DNA of 7,811 nucleotides. Origin: Bacteroidota bacterium. Its GTDB lineage: Bacteria > Bacteroidota > Bacteroidia > Bacteroidales > UBA1402. The notes under the pieces are model-generated. The model was given only the letters and a program-made list of their open reading frames with translations. It searched no databases and was not told the origin of the DNA. Each line of letters begins with the position of its first letter. Within the stretch, counting starts at the first letter, position 1. Made by a program: the position numbers and the translations under genes. Of this stretch, positions 1 to 7,068 are shown one piece after another. The DNA is taken from contig JAUZOU010000133.1 of NCBI GenBank assembly GCA_030706285.1, positions 1-7,811 of the forward strand, given 5' to 3'.

Positions 1-495
1 GAAAAATGGAACGACTTTGATGAACCTCTTTTCAATTCAATCATGCAGGAAGAAGAAGAAGGAGAAGAAAAGCCTTTTAATTTCCATATCTATGGTTCCG
101 ACATCTCTCCCCTCGCTATTAAAATCGCAGAGAAGAACATACAGAGCGCCAGCCTGTCGAAATATATACAGCTTGAAGTGAAGCCCATCCAAAAGATTAC
201 CCAAGCACCTGAAAACGGTTTGCTGGTAACAAATCCGCCTTATGGGGAACGCATCACATCTGCCGATCTGACAGGCTTATATGAACAAATCGGAGAACGG
301 CTGAAACATGCCTTCCCTGGATATACAGCTTGGATTCTCAGTTACAGAGAGGATTGTTTCGACAAAATAGGGCTCCATCCTACGAAAAAGATCAAGCTGA
401 TGAATGGTCCACTGGATTGCGAATTCAGGGAATACGAAATATTTAGCGGCAAACGGAAATCTTTCGTTCAACAAACGCATAAAGACCAACACTAA
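1..495 (+). CDS. THUMP-type class I SAM-dependent rRNA methyltransferase, C-terminal part (5' end outside window)
   Basis: The frame is open from the first base and ends at TAA 493-495, so this is the last 164 residues of a longer protein. The ATG at 43 is internal, because codons before it (EKWNDFDEPLF) continue the family-like sequence. What is visible is the catalytic half of a Rossmann-fold methyltransferase: a GSDISPLAIKIAEKNI segment (second acidic SAM-contacting strand and following helix), then NPPYGERI at 232-255, the NPPY catalytic motif of N-methyltransferases acting on planar amino groups. The order and the NPPYGER form match the RlmL/YpsC-like (COG0116) family, which makes m2G in 23S rRNA. 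The THUMP domain and SAM-binding GxG motif would lie upstream of the window. Exact rRNA target is inferred only. The next gene starts 18 bases downstream, so co-transcription is likely. Confidence 0.88.
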   Translation, partial: EKWNDFDEPLFNSIMQEEEEGEEKPFNFHIYGSDISPLAIKIAEKNIQSASLSKYIQLEVKPIQKITQAPENGLLVTNPPYGERITSADLTGLYEQIGERLKHAFPGYTAWILSYREDCFDKIGLHPTKKIKLMNGPLDCEFREYEIFSGKRKSFVQQTHKDQH

Positions 496-513
496 CGTAT
501 TACAGCGACACCT

Positions 514-1134
514 ATGGCCGGAAAGGGAAAAACATATGTTGTCTGGACTGGACGTGTCCCTGGTATTTACAGTAATTGGGAAGCCTGCAAAGCTCAGGTT
601 GAAGGGTTCGAAAACGCCAGATACAAAGCCTTTGAATCGGCAGAAGAAGCCAAAAAAGCCTTTTCAGCCGGATGCAAATGGACGATACAGAAACAAGGAA
701 GTAAGAAAACCCCACAGGGAAGCCAAAGACCGGCAGGAGACTTCCTGACTGTCGATGCGGCATGTAGCGGAAATCCCGGGCAAATGGAGTACCGTGGCGT
801 TTACCCTCGCACCGGCCAGGAGATTTTTCACTTAGGGCCTTTTGAAGATGGGACGAACAACATCGGTGAGTTTTTGGCAATTGTCCATGCGCTGGCTCTC
901 CAAACATCCAGGCATACCAATTTCCCGATTTATTCAGACAGTGCAAACGCTATCACCTGGGTGCGAAAGAAAAAATGCAACACCAAACTGGAACCCAAAT
1001 CGACCAATGCTCCGATTTTCGATTTGATCGAGCGAGCAGAAAGTTGGCTGGAAACCCATGAATATGCCATACCTGTACTGAAATGGGAAACATCCCTCTG
1101 GGGGGAGATTCCGGCAGATTTCGGACGCAAATGA
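514..1134 (+). CDS. Ribonuclease H with N-terminal viroplasmin/hybrid-binding domain
   Basis: A 206-residue protein predicted to cut the RNA strand of RNA:DNA hybrids in the cytoplasm. Residues about 4-48 form a hybrid-binding domain (viroplasmin fold): YVVWTGRVPGIYSNWEAC, then GFENARYKAFESAEEAKKAF. A short basic linker (about 55-75) leads to the RNase H fold from about 77 to the end. The four metal-binding carboxylates can be assigned as D81 (VDAACSGNPG), E119 (NNIGEFLAI), D142 (IYSDSANAI) and D202 (EIPADFGRK). The ending WGEIPADFGRK replaces the canonical histidine-containing loop of E. coli RNase HI; I recall this form from Bacteroidota homologues. No Shine-Dalgarno site is visible before ATG 514, as is usual in this phylum. 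It lies 18 bases after the methyltransferase gene and is probably transcribed with it. Confidence 0.93.
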   Translation: MAGKGKTYVVWTGRVPGIYSNWEACKAQVEGFENARYKAFESAEEAKKAFSAGCKWTIQKQGSKKTPQGSQRPAGDFLTVDAACSGNPGQMEYRGVYPRTGQEIFHLGPFEDGTNNIGEFLAIVHALALQTSRHTNFPIYSDSANAITWVRKKKCNTKLEPKSTNAPIFDLIERAESWLETHEYAIPVLKWETSLWGEIPADFGRK

Positions 1135-1194
1135 GCTGTTGGTCAAAAATAGATATCCGGAAGATTCCATCGTTCTAAAGTCATAGCACATAGG

Positions 1195-2274
1195 ATGAAA
1201 ATATGTTTAATGAACCTTGCAAAAACCTGGGGTGGCGGAGAGAAATGGCATCTTGACCATGCACTGGCCTTACGTGACGAAGGTCATGACGTGCATGTCA
1301 TAGCCGATAGAAAAGGCGAATTTCTCATCCGTGCACAGAAAAGCGGGCTCTCATGCTATCCATTTTCTGCTGGCAATCTGGGCTTTTTGAATCCATTCAA
1401 GACAAATGCGATTTACCGCTTCTTTAAAGTCAATGGATTCGATGTTCTTGTCATGAATTTTTCCAAAGACCTGAAGTTGGCTGCTCCAATGGCCAGATTG
1501 GCCGGCATCCCGGCGATTGTCTACCGGCGTGGCAGCGCTATCCCGATTAAAAACACCCTTATCAACCGTTTCTTGTATGGCCACTGTCTTACCCATATGC
1601 TGGCCAACTCAGAGGCGACTAAAAGGACTATTCTGCAGAATAATCCCAACTTGTTCCCGGCAGATAAGATCAAAGTCATCTACAACGGTATTGCCATACA
1701 CGACCTTTCGACTGAAGAAACGCAGTCTGAAATACCAGTCATCGGAAATCTGGGCAGACTGGTTTATCAGAAAGGACAGGACATTCTGATTGACATTGCG
1801 AAAATACTCAGAGACAGAGACATCCGTTGTTTGTTCCGCATAGGCGGAGAAGGGGCCCTGATGAACGAACTGCAACAGAAAGTCCAGGCAAACGGCTTGA
1901 CTCAGATGGTCGAGTTTACAGGATTGGTAAACGATCCCGAAGCTTTCATGAAAGGCATCGACATCTTTGCTTTGACATCACGCTGGGAAGGGTTCGGCTA
2001 CGTATTGGCCGAAGCCATGCTGGCCGGCAAACCATTGGTCGCCTTTAAGGTGAGCAGTAACGCCGAATTGGTTTTTCCCAACGAAAATGGTTTTTTGGTT
2101 GACTGGGATGACAAGGACGCTTTTGCCGACGCCATTATCAGATTGATCCGGCAGCCATCCTTACGAAAGAGAATGGGGGAAAACGGTTACAGCCTTGTAT
2201 GTGACCGTTTCGACTTCGAAAAAAACAAGAAGCAGGTAACAGCTTTCCTGACACAAACAGTTAAGGAGAAATGA
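1195..2274 (+). CDS. GT4 family glycosyltransferase (GT-B fold), probable LPS core sugar transferase
   Basis: A 359-residue cytoplasmic enzyme, predicted to transfer a sugar from a nucleotide donor to a growing glycolipid. The N-terminal domain opens with a beta strand and glycine-rich acceptor-side loop (MKICLMNLAKTWGGGEKWHL, residues 1-20), common in GT4 enzymes. The C-terminal donor domain begins near residue 182 (VIGNLGRLVYQKG), followed by RIGGEG (215-220) and the EX7E motif EGFGYVLAE with E265 and E273, which contacts the nucleotide sugar. Length is normal for the family and there is no membrane segment. GT4 enzymes are retaining; donor and acceptor cannot be read from sequence. It follows a 60-base gap after the RNase H gene in which I see neither a clear promoter nor a terminator. 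Its stop overlaps the next glycosyltransferase start, preceded by an AAGGAG site. Confidence 0.93.
   Translation: MKICLMNLAKTWGGGEKWHLDHALALRDEGHDVHVIADRKGEFLIRAQKSGLSCYPFSAGNLGFLNPFKTNAIYRFFKVNGFDVLVMNFSKDLKLAAPMARLAGIPAIVYRRGSAIPIKNTLINRFLYGHCLTHMLANSEATKRTILQNNPNLFPADKIKVIYNGIAIHDLSTEETQSEIPVIGNLGRLVYQKGQDILIDIAKILRDRDIRCLFRIGGEGALMNELQQKVQANGLTQMVEFTGLVNDPEAFMKGIDIFALTSRWEGFGYVLAEAMLAGKPLVAFKVSSNAELVFPNENGFLVDWDDKDAFADAIIRLIRQPSLRKRMGENGYSLVCDRFDFEKNKKQVTAFLTQTVKEK
2263..2268 (+). promoter_or_regulatory. Shine-Dalgarno-like AAGGAG deciding the start of the second GT4 gene
   Basis: AAGGAG lies inside the last codons of the upstream GT4 gene. It is 5 bases before the ATG at 2274 and only 2 bases before the ATG at 2271. 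Spacing favours 2274, giving an N-terminus MKIGFDAKR. It is the only strong purine-rich ribosome-binding site I noticed in front of a gene in this window, where the other starts lack one. Confidence 0.5.
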
Positions 2275-3392
2275 TGAAGATCGGATTTGATGCCAAGCGT
2301 TTTTTCTATAACAGGCGTGGTTTAGGGAACTACAGCCGTGACACCATACGCATCCTGTCTACTCTTCAACCAACCAATGAGTATTTTCTGTTCACGCCAA
2401 AAACAGCAAACGCACTTCCCGTCACGATTGGCCCGAATTGCCGGGTTGTCAAGCCTGTCAACCGGCTATCCTGCATTAACTCAACTCTTTGGCGAACTTA
2501 CGGGGAATGTGCAGACATCAATCACTTGCAACTGGATATCTTTCACGGATTAAGCCACGAACTTCCCGTAGGCATCGAAAAAACCAAAGCCAGGACAGTC
2601 GTCACGATGCATGATGTTATCTTCCTGAAATCTCCGCAGCTGTACAGCTTGATTGACAGAAACCTGTATAAAAGCAAATATCTGAGAAGCTGCCGTGTAG
2701 CCGACAAAGTCATAGCCATTAGCGAGCAGACGAAAACAGACCTGATCGAGCTTGCCCATGTGGACGAAAAGAAAATTGAAGTTGTCTATCAAGGTTGTAG
2801 CCCGATTTTTTGCCAAACAGCTGATAACGAAACCAAGCGCCTTGTTAAAGAGAAATACGGACTTCCGGAGGCATTCCTCCTGAACGTAGGCACGATAGAA
2901 ACAAGGAAAAACCAGGCGTTAATCATAAAAGCGCTTGCCTGTGGAAAACTGAACATACCTTTGGTCATTGTTGGGACGCAAACGGATTATATTCATGAGC
3001 TGAAGGCCCTGATTAAAAAGAAGCAGCTAGAGACCTCCGTCCTTTTTCTGACCGATGTGCCGACCCTTGATCTTCCCGCCATCTATCAGCTGTCAACCTT
3101 ATTCGTTTATCCCTCTCAACTTGAAGGATTTGGAATCCCCATCCTGGAAGCCTTGAATTCACGCATCCCGGTCATTACCTCCAAAGGTAGCTGCTTTGCT
3201 GAAACGGGAGGTCCAGCCACACGTTATGTCGATCCAGCCAACGCCGAAGAGTTAGCTGACGTGTTGAAAGAGCTGCTCGGCAACCAGGAAAAGCGCAACA
3301 ACATGATTAAAGGAGGGCTGATCCATGCGCAACAATTTTCAGACGAAGCCATTTCAAAAGCACTGTTCTCTGTTTATCAATCTCTTTTATAA
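2274..3392 (+). CDS. GT4 family glycosyltransferase (GT-B fold)
   Basis: A 372-residue enzyme from ATG 2274; the ATG one codon earlier (2271) would add one Met and give a 4-base ATGA overlap. The start MKIGFDAKRFF followed by GLGNYSRD (about 17-24) is the N-terminal Rossmann strand and acceptor loop of a GT4 subgroup common in Bacteroidota. DIFHGLSHELP (about 88-98) and VVTMHDVIFL (about 109-118) are typical of mannosyltransferase-like GT4 enzymes. The donor domain starts at about 202 (LLNVGTIETRKN) and carries EX7E as EGFGIPILE with E284 and E292. Prediction: retaining transfer of a sugar from a nucleotide donor on the cytoplasmic side of the inner membrane. Sugar identity is unknown. It is only about 35% the same in motif wording as the preceding GT4 by eye, so it is not a recent duplicate. 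Overlap of stop and start suggests translational coupling to the upstream gene. Confidence 0.92.
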   Translation: MKIGFDAKRFFYNRRGLGNYSRDTIRILSTLQPTNEYFLFTPKTANALPVTIGPNCRVVKPVNRLSCINSTLWRTYGECADINHLQLDIFHGLSHELPVGIEKTKARTVVTMHDVIFLKSPQLYSLIDRNLYKSKYLRSCRVADKVIAISEQTKTDLIELAHVDEKKIEVVYQGCSPIFCQTADNETKRLVKEKYGLPEAFLLNVGTIETRKNQALIIKALACGKLNIPLVIVGTQTDYIHELKALIKKKQLETSVLFLTDVPTLDLPAIYQLSTLFVYPSQLEGFGIPILEALNSRIPVITSKGSCFAETGGPATRYVDPANAEELADVLKELLGNQEKRNNMIKGGLIHAQQFSDEAISKALFSVYQSLL

Positions 3393-3403
3393 ATCAGTCC
3401 ATA

Positions 3404-4297
3404 GTGAAACAGCCTGTTAGCCTCATCATTTCGTTTTATAACAACATTGAGTTGCTTCGAATCATTTTCACAGCGCTGGAAAGGCAGACACTGCAGAATT
3501 TTGAAGTCATCGTTGCCGACGACGGATCCTGTGCTGAAGTGGTTGAAAAAGTGCACCAGCTTATCAGGCAAGCGCCATTTGGCGTCCGTCATTGTTGGCA
3601 TGAAGACTGTGGCTGGCAAAAAAACAGCAGCCTCAACGAAGCCATCCGGTCTAGCCAAGGAGACTACCTTATTTTCATCGATGGAGACTGCATTCCTCAC
3701 CGTTGCTTTGTCGAAGAGCACTATGGGCACCGGCAAAAAGGCATTGTACTCACCGGGCGACGAGTTCAACTGACCAGGCACCTGTCCGGTACACTTACAA
3801 CAGAAAGTCTCAGAACCGGTCGTTTTGAACGGCTGCTATGGCTAAAATTAGTAGTTGCCAGTCTTTTTCAGAAAAACCTGCAAGTTGAAAACGCCATCCG
3901 GATTAAACGGCCTTTTCTACGCAAGCTCCTGATCAAGGATAAAGAAAAAGGCATTCTGGGATGTAATTTCTCGATACACAAAGCGGATATCCTCCTTGTC
4001 AATGGCTTTGATGAAAGATACAAGCACCCTGGAACCGGCGAAGACACCGACCTTAATGCCCGTTTATTAAGAGCCGGTATCAAAACATTGTCCAAAAAGC
4101 ACCTCCTGACGGTTTATCACATTGCACATCCAAGGTTCGACCTCATGTACCAGCCCAACCTGAACTTGCTGAAGGAAAACAACGACAATAACGTCACCTA
4201 TACGCCCTACGGCATTGACAAAAATACAGGAAGCCTCTCGACAGCAGACTTCCCGGACCACCAAATCGGAGAAACTCAAGATAGAACAATTCTATGA
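3404..4297 (+). CDS. GT2 family glycosyltransferase with galactosyltransferase-like C-terminal segment
   Basis: A 297-residue GT-A fold enzyme starting at GTG 3404, 11 bases after the previous stop. No in-frame ATG is available upstream nearby, and the GTG places the first strand (PVSLIISFYNN) at the expected N-terminus. VADDGS (D39, D40) and IDGDC (D93, D95) are the nucleotide- and metal-binding acidic motifs. GCNFSIHKADILLVNGFDE (187-205) followed by GEDTDLNARLLRAG (212-225) matches the C-terminal galactosyltransferase-type segment (PF02709-like) found in GT2 enzymes of the chondroitin-polymerase/LPS type; the ED pair is the likely catalytic-base region. No membrane helices, so it is a soluble or peripheral transferase rather than a processive synthase. 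Most GT2 enzymes are inverting. The last about 40 residues are poorly conserved looking. Its TGA overlaps the ATG of a short ORF (4294-4377). Confidence 0.92.
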   Translation: MKQPVSLIISFYNNIELLRIIFTALERQTLQNFEVIVADDGSCAEVVEKVHQLIRQAPFGVRHCWHEDCGWQKNSSLNEAIRSSQGDYLIFIDGDCIPHRCFVEEHYGHRQKGIVLTGRRVQLTRHLSGTLTTESLRTGRFERLLWLKLVVASLFQKNLQVENAIRIKRPFLRKLLIKDKEKGILGCNFSIHKADILLVNGFDERYKHPGTGEDTDLNARLLRAGIKTLSKKHLLTVYHIAHPRFDLMYQPNLNLLKENNDNNVTYTPYGIDKNTGSLSTADFPDHQIGETQDRTIL

Positions 4298-4377
4298 TGA
4301 ACCTTTGTGAACAAGCGGCTGGAGACAACGTATCATCCAACGTCCGGTCCTTTCAATCTGATTCGATTCCAATATGA
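4294..4377 (+). other. 27-codon mini-ORF bridging two GT2 genes (uncertain)
   Basis: ATG at 4294 overlaps the TGA of the upstream GT2 gene (ATGA), and its own TGA at 4375-4377 overlaps the ATG at 4374 of the downstream gene. The peptide runs MMNLCEQAAGDN to SDSIPI with no recognised motif, no hydrophobic segment and no Shine-Dalgarno site. If translated it could carry ribosomes across the 76-base gap and couple the two genes. Chance is an equally good explanation for an ORF this short. It is recorded because it accounts for the only sizeable gap inside the glycosyltransferase run. Confidence 0.2.
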
Positions 4378-5294
4378 TCTCAATCATTATCTGCTCTAAA
4401 AGACCAGCTATTACCGATGAATTGAAGAACAACATCCGGGATTCAATCGGTGTCCCTTATGAACTGATCGTACTGGACAATTCCGCCAATGCCTTCTCCA
4501 TCTTATCCGCATACAACAAAGGCATTGAGCTCAGTCAGTATCCAAACTTATGTTTTGTTCATGAAGACATCTCCTTTTTAACGGTTGATTGGGGAAAACT
4601 AGTTTGCAGGCATCTTGAAGATCCATCCTGCGGTCTCATCGGACTAAGCGGCAGCCCTTATCAACCAGGTATTCCTGCTTCCTGGAGCTTGTACGGAAAG
4701 ACCACCTATCTGCTTCAATCAGACAAGGGCCATAAAAAGCCCAAGTTGATGGCATCCTCCGGCTATGACAAAAACCATGAAAAACAAGTCATCGGACTTG
4801 ATGGAATGTTCCTTTGTGCCAGAAAAGCACTTTTCGAGCAGATCCGGTTTGACGAGGTGACCTTCAAGGGCTTTCATGCCTACGATCTGGACATTTCCAT
4901 GCAGGCCTATGTCAAAGGATTCAGGAATAAGGCGATCAATGACATCCTGCTGGTCCATTATTCCAAAGGACATCATGATGAAAAATGGGTGGCCAGTATC
5001 CTGTTGTTTTGTGCAAAATGGCACGAACAATTGCCGGCTTCACTGATAGCTATTCCTGATAAGGAAATCAGGCAAGTGGAATATCAGTATATGACACGCG
5101 TTTTTCTAAAAAACCTGATCCGGTCAGGCTATTCAAACGAAACGTGCAAACAGATTTTTAAGACTTATATGGGGCATAACGAGGTGCTTGCCGTGGAGTT
5201 GAGCCGTTTCGGCTTTTGGTCTAAAATGACCTGGATGAGGTTGAAGAAAAAGCCCATTACCCTTATTTTTCCGAGAAAGACAACCACTTTTTGA
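4374..5294 (+). CDS. GT2-like glycosyltransferase (PF13712-type)
   Basis: A 306-residue protein with a GT-A-like N-terminal fold. The first strand MISIIICSKRP is followed by YELIVLDNS (29-37), AYNKGIELS (46-54) and FVHEDISF (61-68). In the last, the HED replaces the DxD metal/nucleotide site in the way seen in the PF13712 'glycosyltransferase-like' family. LDGMFLCARK (142-151) and FHAYDLDIS (167-175) are further landmarks of that family; the latter holds the probable catalytic acidic pair. Length is normal and there is no membrane segment. The ATG is fixed by an in-frame stop at 4359-4361. Donor and acceptor are unknown, and members are often found in LPS and exopolysaccharide loci. The gene converges on the minus-strand LPS kinase gene and their coding ends overlap by 32 bases; the basic tail of this protein (LKKKPITLIFPRK) lies in that overlap. 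I see no terminator hairpin after it. Confidence 0.85.
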   Translation: MISIIICSKRPAITDELKNNIRDSIGVPYELIVLDNSANAFSILSAYNKGIELSQYPNLCFVHEDISFLTVDWGKLVCRHLEDPSCGLIGLSGSPYQPGIPASWSLYGKTTYLLQSDKGHKKPKLMASSGYDKNHEKQVIGLDGMFLCARKALFEQIRFDEVTFKGFHAYDLDISMQAYVKGFRNKAINDILLVHYSKGHHDEKWVASILLFCAKWHEQLPASLIAIPDKEIRQVEYQYMTRVFLKNLIRSGYSNETCKQIFKTYMGHNEVLAVELSRFGFWSKMTWMRLKKKPITLIFPRKTTTF

Positions 5295-6039
5295 TGCGGC
5301 GGCGCCATTTCTTATGCTTCGATTTACGGGCAAACTTTTTGACACTGCGGGATTGGCAATCATGGATCAACCGGTAACATTCCTTGCTGTCGAAATGCCG
5401 GCTACGCGCATAGGAGTCTGCCAACAGTCTGAAGAAGGTCTCATTCCCTCGCAGCCGCTCCAAATTTTTACAGCCTTTCCTCAAATCCATCCTGCAAAAT
5501 TTCATCCGGTTCAGGTCAACCAGACTAAAGTGGATTCCAGTTGCATCGCTTTCAAACAAGACATTTCCAGGAGAAAGGTCTTTGTGGCAAATCCCTGCCT
5601 CATGCATCTGCCCGACATATTGTCCAAAGGCTTCGACAATGGGTTTATGGCAAACAGGATCAAATGAGTTGGCCAATTCCCACAGCAAATGAGGATAAGG
5701 ACATTGCAAAGAAACAAAGAAAGAACGTTCCAGCAACCCTTTTGAAAGCAGTTCAATGCAAGCAACGGGCGTCGGCGTGTCAAATCCCAGTTCGATAAGT
5801 TTGGCTGCATTTTTAAAAGCCCGGCGTGCCTTTGACTGACGGAAAAAAGTATAAACAATCCGATTGAAAAAGATCGGTATCCGATAACTTTTCACATTCA
5901 ACAGCCATCCATCTACTTCAAACACCTTGATTTCATTTCTCACCTTATAGATGGTCGTACCATCCTTGTCAAACCGGTCAGGGAAGCAGTCGAGAAAGGA
6001 AGAAATGGTTGAAAAGGCTGGATTGACTTGTGTTTTCAT
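5263..6039 (-). CDS. Kdo/WaaP-type lipopolysaccharide core kinase (InaA family)
   Basis: A 258-residue protein-kinase-like enzyme predicted to phosphorylate a sugar of the LPS inner core (Kdo or heptose) with ATP at the inner face of the cytoplasmic membrane. Kinase motifs in order: candidate ATP lysine K50 (LLNVKSYR), candidate helix-C glutamate E83 (AAKLIELG), catalytic loop HKDLSPGNVL with D154 and N159, and metal-binding D175 in VDLNRMKF, the counterpart of DFG. These match the Kdo/WaaP (PF06293) family and length. The C-terminal 30 residues are strongly basic (KKFARKSKHKKWRRRIKKW), which suggests contact with membrane or anionic core lipid. The start ATG (6037-6039) overlaps the stop of the upstream GT9 gene by 4 bases, so the two are probably translationally coupled. 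An aminoglycoside-type phosphotransferase is a less likely alternative given the LPS context. Its 3' end overlaps the converging GT2 gene. Confidence 0.9.
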   Translation of the reverse strand: MKTQVNPAFSTISSFLDCFPDRFDKDGTTIYKVRNEIKVFEVDGWLLNVKSYRIPIFFNRIVYTFFRQSKARRAFKNAAKLIELGFDTPTPVACIELLSKGLLERSFFVSLQCPYPHLLWELANSFDPVCHKPIVEAFGQYVGQMHEAGICHKDLSPGNVLFESDATGIHFSLVDLNRMKFCRMDLRKGCKNLERLRGNETFFRLLADSYARSRHFDSKECYRLIHDCQSRSVKKFARKSKHKKWRRRIKKWLSFSEK

Positions 6040-7067
6040 AAGCCGGACAAGGTTTCAATTTTCTGAATGATCAGAGCGGGTGAAATACCATTCAGACACG
6101 CGTAATCGTTTCTGAAACACGGTTTGTTCCCATAGATGGAACATGGTCTGCAAAGCATATCGATCTGCAGTTGATTGGATGCCTGCTGAAATAAGCCCGA
6201 GAAGCCGGCGTACGGATGAGTGGCACCCCAGATCGATACAACTGTTGTGTTCGCCAATGCACCCAGGTGCATATTGGCAGAATCCATCGTTACCAGAATA
6301 TCCAGGCAATTCATCAGGTAGATGTCTTCGTTCAGGTTCCTGGTATCAGGTACATGAATGGTTGGATAAACTTGCTTCAGTCCGGCCATTAACGACCGTT
6401 CTTTTTCTCCACCGCCGAACAGAAATACGTTGTATCGTTCATCCATTGCAAAATGAGCTATGACCTCCTTCATCCGTTCGAATGGATAACTTTTGCCTGT
6501 ATGACGCGCAAACGGAGCAATACCCAACCAACAACCAGTTTTGCGGCCATATTTTTTTTCGATTTCATCTAAGCTGCTGTCAGGTCGGGGCATCTGTGCG
6601 AAAATGTCTTCTTCACGGATCACGAAACCGGCTTTTTCAAAGACCTCCAGATAGCGTTGAAATGACGTCTTCAATGGGGTCAGTACTTTATGCTTCTGCC
6701 TGGTAAGCAACCGGCGTTTAGCCCGTTCTTTATTGATGCGGTAAATAGGAATCCGCTTCCAGGCAAAGAACAGACACAGAATGCGACTTCTGTGTACGTC
6801 ATGTATATCGCAAATGAGATCGATGTGCCTTACACTGAGCTCTTTATACAACTGATACAGACCTGAAATACCTTTGTGCTTATCCCGGATCCGGGCCGGT
6901 ATAAACAGCAAGTTTGATGGACAGTCTTCAAAGAGCCCTGCCATGGATGGCTGCGAAACCATTATAAAGGTACACCCGGGATAACTGTTAGCCAGCGCAC
7001 GCACCAACGGGACTGAAATAGCGACATCACCTAGTGCGGAAAACCGAGTGATCAATATGGTCGCCAT
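6036..7067 (-). CDS. GT9 family glycosyltransferase (ADP-heptose:LPS heptosyltransferase-like)
   Basis: A 343-residue GT-B enzyme of the WaaC/WaaF/RfaF family, which adds heptose (or a related sugar) to the LPS inner core. The N-terminus ILITRFSALGDVAISVPLVRAL (4-25) is the family signature and contains the likely catalytic base D14. The donor domain has GIAPFARHTGKSYP (182-195), FLFGGGEKE (215-223) and TMDSANMHLGALANTTVVSIWGATHP (260-285) with D262 and H267 in the donor-binding site. A cysteine set near the end, C306, C309, C317 and C324 (spacing C-x2-C-x7-C-x6-C), resembles the Cys pattern seen in many GT9 proteins. In Bacteroidota the donor may not be ADP-heptose, so the substrate is left open. 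The start ATG is 1 base from the stop of the DUF4254 gene, and the end overlaps the kinase gene by 4 bases: a three-gene operon. Confidence 0.93.
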   Translation of the reverse strand: MATILITRFSALGDVAISVPLVRALANSYPGCTFIMVSQPSMAGLFEDCPSNLLFIPARIRDKHKGISGLYQLYKELSVRHIDLICDIHDVHRSRILCLFFAWKRIPIYRINKERAKRRLLTRQKHKVLTPLKTSFQRYLEVFEKAGFVIREEDIFAQMPRPDSSLDEIEKKYGRKTGCWLGIAPFARHTGKSYPFERMKEVIAHFAMDERYNVFLFGGGEKERSLMAGLKQVYPTIHVPDTRNLNEDIYLMNCLDILVTMDSANMHLGALANTTVVSIWGATHPYAGFSGLFQQASNQLQIDMLCRPCSIYGNKPCFRNDYACLNGISPALIIQKIETLSGL

Positions 7068-7068
7068 C

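Noticed and set aside
404..748. Plus-strand frame spanning the methyltransferase/RNase H junction
   Set aside because: It overlaps two recognised genes in a different frame, and its Lys/Arg-rich translation looks like a frame shift of real coding sequence.
512..946. Minus-strand open frame of 144 codons across the RNase H gene
   Set aside because: It lies antisense to a well-recognised gene with intact catalytic residues. Its translation has no family features and is rich in Cys, His and Arg as expected of a shadow frame.
3377..3781. Minus-strand open frame of 134 codons under the first GT2 gene
   Set aside because: It is antisense to conserved GT2 motifs (DDGS, DGD), has no recognisable domain and no promoter, and is best explained as a shadow.
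4300..4307. AACCTTTG as a promoter -7 element for the last plus-strand glycosyltransferase
   Set aside because: One base off TAnnTTTG, with no TTTG at the proper distance upstream. Transcription from the upstream genes is the simpler explanation.
5250..5320. Possible bidirectional terminator at the convergent junction (GGCGCC palindrome near 5300)
   Set aside because: The palindrome is only six bases, there is no longer stem, and no U-tract is placed correctly on either strand.
5314..5858. Plus- and minus-strand open frames inside the kinase gene (5314-5667, 5541-5798, 5511-5858)
   Set aside because: The kinase frame carries the full motif set, and the other frames show no domain features.
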